DNA from: Bacteroidota bacterium
Lineage (GTDB): Bacteria > Bacteroidota > Ignavibacteria > Ignavibacteriales > Ignavibacteriaceae
Assembly (NCBI GenBank): GCA_024278655.1
Contig: JAJRSV010000064.1
Coordinates: 1 to 8,588, forward strand
DNA length: 8,588 nucleotides
Reading direction: 5' to 3'
Below, piece by piece: positions 6,078 through 8,588 of this stretch. The position numbers were made by a program, and so were the translations under genes. Within the stretch, counting starts at the first letter, position 1. Every line of letters begins with the position of its first letter. The notes under the pieces are model-generated. The model had not been told where the DNA came from and made no database searches. It saw only the letters and a list, made by a program, of their open reading frames with translations.

Positions 6078-6440
6078 ATGTCGTCACATAGAGTAGATAA
6101 AGTAGAAAGATTAATTAAGGAAGAGGTCAGCTTAATTTTTCTCGAAAAGCTTAAAGAACCCGAGTACGGATTTTTAACGATTACCAATGTTAAGGTTAGT
6201 CCCGATTTAAAAATTGCAAAAATCTACATCTCGGTTCTTGAAAAGGAAAAACGCGAACTGGTGCTCGACAGAATCCAGACTAAAACCGGGTTTATCCGCA
6301 CTGAGTTGGCTCACAGGATAAGAATTAAATTTATTCCCGAGCTGAAATTTTTTATCGATGATACTCTCGATTACGTTGAGAAAATTGAGGGTATCATAGA
6401 AAAGATTCATAAGGAGGATGGTAACAAAGCAGACAACTGA
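6078..6440 (+). CDS. rbfA: 30S ribosome-binding factor RbfA
   Basis: RbfA is a small single-KH-domain protein that binds the immature 30S subunit near 16S helix 1, assists 5'-end maturation and supports growth in the cold. The 120-residue product has the usual order: an N-terminal helix (SHRVDKVERLIKEEVSLI, 3-20), ITNVKVSPDLKIAKIYIS (35-52), the KH-like helix IRTELAHRIRIKFIPELKF (73-91), and the final strand and helix (FIDDTLDYVEKIEGII, 92-107). AAAGG (6066-6070) lies 7 nt before the ATG. The last 23 nt overlap truB in another frame, and a strong Shine-Dalgarno-like AAGGAGG sits inside this gene at 6411-6417. Placement between infB and truB is the standard order. Confidence 0.95.
   Translation: MSSHRVDKVERLIKEEVSLIFLEKLKEPEYGFLTITNVKVSPDLKIAKIYISVLEKEKRELVLDRIQTKTGFIRTELAHRIRIKFIPELKFFIDDTLDYVEKIEGIIEKIHKEDGNKADN
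6411..6417 (+). promoter_or_regulatory. AAGGAGG directly abutting the truB ATG
   Basis: A near-perfect Shine-Dalgarno sequence ends at the base before ATG 6418, leaving a spacer of 0 nt where about 5-9 is normal. No ATG, GTG or TTG follows in the truB frame at a suitable distance. Codons 6421-6441 read GTA, ACA, AAG, CAG, ACA, ACT and GAT. The in-frame stop TAG at 6397-6399 limits upstream starts. The site may retain ribosomes terminating on rbfA (stop at 6438-6440) rather than position the start in the usual way. Confidence 0.55.
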
Positions 6441-7119
6441 TTTTTCTTCGCTCGACTTTTCAGCCGGAGAAACTATTCTTATCGATAAGCCGCCTCAGTG
6501 GTCATCGTTTAAGGTTGTTTACAATATTAAGAAGGCAACAAAGTTAAAGAAGGTCGGGCATGCAGGAACTTTGGATCCTCTTGCTACGGGTCTGCTGATT
6601 GTTCTTACCGGCAAAAGCACAAAGCAGATGGAAAACTTTATGGGGCTGGAAAAAATATATACCGGAGTTATTACTTTGGGTAAAACATCCCCGTCGATGG
6701 ATACCGAAACGGAAATGACAGAGCGGGAAATTCCGGATGATTTATCCGAGGAAAAAATATTTGCGGTAAGAGATCGGTTTTTAGGCGATATTTTTCAAAC
6801 GCCGCCGATGTATTCGGCGCTAAAGGTGAATGGTAAAAAGCTTTATCATCTTGCAAGAAAAGGCAAAGTGGTTAAGCGTGAACCGAGAAAGGTTCATATT
6901 TCGAAGTTCGAAATAACAAAGATCGATTTACCCGATATTCATTTTGAAATAAAATGTTCCAAAGGAACATACATAAGAGTAATCGCAAACGATTTTGGTG
7001 AAAAGCTGAATTGCGGTGCGGTGCTTAGCAGCTTGCGGAGAACAGCTATTGGCGATTACAGTGTTGACGATGCTTTAACCGTTGAAGAATTTGTGAAGAG
7101 AGTATCGGCTGCACAATAA
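6418..7119 (+). CDS. truB: tRNA pseudouridine(55) synthase TruB
   Basis: TruB converts U55 in the T-loop of tRNAs to pseudouridine and also acts as a tRNA-folding chaperone. The 233-residue protein has the catalytic motif GHAGTLDPLATG (47-58) with nucleophile Asp53. It also has the lead-in ETILIDKPPQWSSF (18-31), the substrate-site motif PPMYSALKVNGKKLYHLAR (129-147), CSKGTYIRVIANDFGEKL (180-197) and LRRTAIGDYSVDDA (206-219). It stops soon after this core, so the C-terminal PUA domain of the roughly 314-residue E. coli enzyme is absent; short TruB forms occur in several phyla including Bacteroidota. The start overlaps rbfA by 23 nt. The ATG at 6418 is the only plausible start, although its ribosome binding site is abnormally close. 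A gap of 87 nt follows. Confidence 0.95.
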   Translation: MVTKQTTDFSSLDFSAGETILIDKPPQWSSFKVVYNIKKATKLKKVGHAGTLDPLATGLLIVLTGKSTKQMENFMGLEKIYTGVITLGKTSPSMDTETEMTEREIPDDLSEEKIFAVRDRFLGDIFQTPPMYSALKVNGKKLYHLARKGKVVKREPRKVHISKFEITKIDLPDIHFEIKCSKGTYIRVIANDFGEKLNCGAVLSSLRRTAIGDYSVDDALTVEEFVKRVSAAQ

Positions 7120-7149
7120 ACCAGGAAAAAATATAACAGCTTTACGATG

Positions 7150-7180
7150 TTTATTTTTCGAAGCTAAAAAATTATATTTG
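7150..7180 (+). promoter_or_regulatory. Candidate Bacteroidota-type promoter for ribF
   Basis: TTTA (7150-7153), 19 nt, then TATATTTG (7173-7180). The downstream box is an exact match to TAnnTTTG and the upstream box matches TTTG in three of four bases at the expected spacing. Transcription would begin near 7187, about 20 nt before the ribF ATG. It sits in the largest gap of the main operon, so ribF, rpsO and pnp may have their own transcript in addition to read-through. There is no terminator after truB. Confidence 0.5.
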
Positions 7181-7206
7181 TTGATTTTATATAGATAGAA
7201 TACGAG

Positions 7207-8142
7207 ATGCAAATTTATCAGAATTTATCAGAAGTAAAGCATGACGAAAACACTATTGTTACGCTGGGAACGTTCGACGGAATACATTTAGGTCATCAGA
7301 AAATTATTAAGTCGGTTATTGAAAAAGCGGCGGAAATTGGCGGAAGAAGTTTTGTTATTACTTACTATCCGCATCCGCGTAACGTAATTTCGGGCAGCGA
7401 ACCGATTAAGCTTCTTACAACCCCGCTCGAAAAAGCGGCAATGCTCGAATCGCTGGGAGTTGATAATTTGCTTGTTATAAATTTTACTAAAGAATTTTCG
7501 CAGTTAACGCCCGATGAGTTTATTGATGAATACGTTGTAAAAGGCGTTGGTGTTAAAGAAGTGGTTATCGGCTACGATCATCACTTCGGTAAAGGAAGAG
7601 GCGGCAACATAGACTTTTTAATCGATAAAGGGAGAAGAGCAGGTTTCGATGTAACCGTTATTCCCGAATGTAAAATCGACGAGGTTGTTATAAGCAGTTC
7701 GAAAATACGCAAAGCACTTTTAAACGGCAGTGTTGCCGAAGCAAATAAATATTTGGGACGCTATTATTCATTCAGCGGCAAAGTTGTTGAAGGTGATAAG
7801 AGAGGAAGAAAGCTCGGTTTTCCTACAGCTAATTTAAGGATTGAAGACAAAGACAAGCTGCTGCCGGCAATTGGAATTTATCTTGTTGAGTTCGTTCTTA
7901 ACGGCGATAAAAAGCATGGATTGCTAAGCATAGGCAAGCGTCCTACTTTTTACGATGCGGGCGAAATTGTTCCGGAAGTTTATGTTTACGATTTCGACAG
8001 GGATATTTACGGTATGTATGTTACGGTTAATGTAATCGAACGAATAAGAGGCGAAGAAAAATTTTCGTCGCCTGATGAACTGGTTAAGCAAATGAATGAA
8101 GATAAAAGAAGAGGACTTGAGATTTTAGAAAAAATTAAATAA
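7207..8142 (+). CDS. ribF: Bifunctional riboflavin kinase/FMN adenylyltransferase (FAD synthetase)
   Basis: RibF phosphorylates riboflavin to FMN and then adenylylates FMN to FAD in the cytoplasm. The 311-residue length is typical of the bifunctional enzyme. The N-terminal adenylyltransferase domain (about 1-180) carries the nucleotidyltransferase motif GTFDGIHLGH (21-30), YPHPRNV (54-60), GYDHHFGKGRGG (122-133) and the ISSSKIR motif (162-168). The C-terminal riboflavin kinase domain (about 184-308) has GRKLGFPTANL (200-210), GIYLV (223-227), GKRPTF (243-248) and DIYGMYVTV (266-274). No clear Shine-Dalgarno sequence precedes the ATG, but it gives a normal N terminus. It lies between truB and rpsO, a common arrangement, and probably has its own promoter. 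No FMN riboswitch is visible in the 87-nt upstream gap, which is also too short for one. Confidence 0.96.
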   Translation: MQIYQNLSEVKHDENTIVTLGTFDGIHLGHQKIIKSVIEKAAEIGGRSFVITYYPHPRNVISGSEPIKLLTTPLEKAAMLESLGVDNLLVINFTKEFSQLTPDEFIDEYVVKGVGVKEVVIGYDHHFGKGRGGNIDFLIDKGRRAGFDVTVIPECKIDEVVISSSKIRKALLNGSVAEANKYLGRYYSFSGKVVEGDKRGRKLGFPTANLRIEDKDKLLPAIGIYLVEFVLNGDKKHGLLSIGKRPTFYDAGEIVPEVYVYDFDRDIYGMYVTVNVIERIRGEEKFSSPDELVKQMNEDKRRGLEILEKIK

Positions 8143-8143
8143 T

Positions 8144-8180
8144 TAATCCCGGTTGGTTACTGGGGTTACATTGTATAACT
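8144..8180 (+). promoter_or_regulatory. Stem-loop in the rpsO leader, possible S15 autoregulatory element
   Basis: TAATCCC (8144-8150) pairs with GGGGTTA (8162-8168), 7 bp with one G-U, around an 11-nt loop. Loop bases GGTTA (8155-8159) could also pair with TAACT (8176-8180), which would form a pseudoknot ending just before the Shine-Dalgarno AAAGGA (8185-8190). uS15 represses its own mRNA through leader structures in several phyla. The structures differ between lineages, so homology cannot be claimed by eye. There is no T tract, so a terminator is unlikely. Confidence 0.35.
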
Positions 8181-8199
8181 AATTAAAGGAACAGGTAAA

Positions 8200-8463
8200 A
8201 TGACCAAAGAAGAAAAACTTGAGATAATCAAAAAGTACGGTACTGACGAAAAGGATTCGGGCAGACCGGAAGTGCAGATTGCACTGCTTACCAAAAGGAT
8301 TAACGATCTCACGAAACACTTCGAAAAACACAAAAAAGATCATCACTCAAGAAGAGGACTTTTGATGATGGTTGGTAAAAGAAGGAGATTATTAGATTAT
8401 CTCGCTGCTAAAGATATCGAAAGGTACAGAAGCATAATTAAAGAATTGAACATTAGAAAGTAA
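8200..8463 (+). CDS. rpsO: 30S ribosomal protein uS15
   Basis: uS15 is a primary 16S rRNA-binding protein of the central (platform) domain and forms an intersubunit bridge. The 87 residues match the family length (about 88-89). The signature is clear: GRPEVQIALLTKRINDLTKH (21-40) followed by HKKDHHSRRGLL (44-55) and KRRRLLDYL (60-68), the rRNA-contacting helices. AAAGGA (8185-8190) lies 9 nt before the ATG. It follows ribF after 57 nt, which include a stem-loop that could be an autoregulatory site, and precedes pnp by 10 nt. The rpsO-pnp pair is conserved across bacteria. Confidence 0.98.
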   Translation: MTKEEKLEIIKKYGTDEKDSGRPEVQIALLTKRINDLTKHFEKHKKDHHSRRGLLMMVGKRRRLLDYLAAKDIERYRSIIKELNIRK

Positions 8464-8473
8464 GGACTTTGAA

Positions 8474-8588
8474 ATGATAGTTAAGAAAGAAGTAGAAATA
8501 GGCGGTAGAACTTTATCGTTTGAAACCGGCAGGTATGCCAAACAGGCAAACGGTTCCGTAATGGTTCGCTACGGCGACACAATGGTAC
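8474..8588 (+). CDS. pnp: Polyribonucleotide nucleotidyltransferase (PNPase), N-terminal fragment
   Basis: PNPase is the phosphorolytic 3'-5' exoribonuclease of RNA decay. Only the first 38 codons are present because the window ends inside the gene; this is not a natural truncation. The visible residues contain IGGRTLSFETGRYAKQANGS (9-28) followed by VRYGDTMV (31-38), the conserved start of the first RNase PH domain. AAGGA (8462-8466), overlapping the rpsO stop codon, lies 7 nt before the ATG. Position directly after rpsO agrees with the usual order. The catalytic second RNase PH domain and the KH and S1 domains lie outside the window. Confidence 0.93.
   Translation, partial: MIVKKEVEIGGRTLSFETGRYAKQANGSVMVRYGDTMV

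Noticed and set aside
7138..7170. AGCTT/AAGCT inverted repeat as a truB terminator
   Set aside because: Only 5 bp with a long loop, and followed by A rather than T.
7120..7206. FMN riboswitch before ribF
   Set aside because: The gap is 87 nt, too short for an RFN element plus expression platform, and its conserved GC-rich segments are not seen in this AT-rich stretch.

Overview
The window is an ordinary chromosomal housekeeping region of an AT-rich bacterium. The main block is the conserved transcription/translation operon rimP-nusA-infB-rbfA-truB-ribF-rpsO-pnp, all on the + strand. pnp is cut off by the window end. Upstream lies a two-gene membrane operon: an MscS-family mechanosensitive channel and a small LapA-domain protein. 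I found no mobile element, CRISPR array, tRNA/rRNA gene, defence locus or other convincing new system. The points worth a second look are in the non-coding DNA and in how translation starts at some genes.

Lineage is inferred, not shown. TruB has no room for a C-terminal PUA domain, and no ylxR or ylxQ gene lies between nusA and infB, which argues against Firmicutes. Candidate promoters fit the Bacteroidota pattern (TTTG, about 19-20 nt, TAnnTTTG). Several genes nevertheless have clear Shine-Dalgarno sequences, which are rare in typical Bacteroidia. Together this suggests the Ignavibacteria/Chlorobi side of the Bacteroidota, with moderate confidence.

Layout: bases 1-420 are non-coding, with heptanucleotide tandem repeats, a terminator-like CCCTCTCC palindrome and a candidate promoter. 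Bases 421-1532 hold the mscS-like gene and the lapA-like gene, joined by an ATGA overlap. Bases 1533-1711 hold a good intrinsic terminator, candidate operon promoters and a possible 11-codon leader ORF. Bases 1712-7119 hold rimP, nusA, infB, rbfA and truB, tightly packed (gaps of 15-25 nt, then a 23-nt overlap). Bases 7120-7206 carry the best promoter candidate in the window, ahead of ribF. ribF, rpsO and the start of pnp fill the rest.

The operon genes form one functional set. RimP and RbfA mature the 30S subunit and uS15 is one of its primary binding proteins. IF2 starts translation on it. NusA controls RNA polymerase pausing and termination. TruB modifies tRNA. PNPase degrades RNA. RibF, which makes FMN and FAD, is the metabolic member often found in this cluster.
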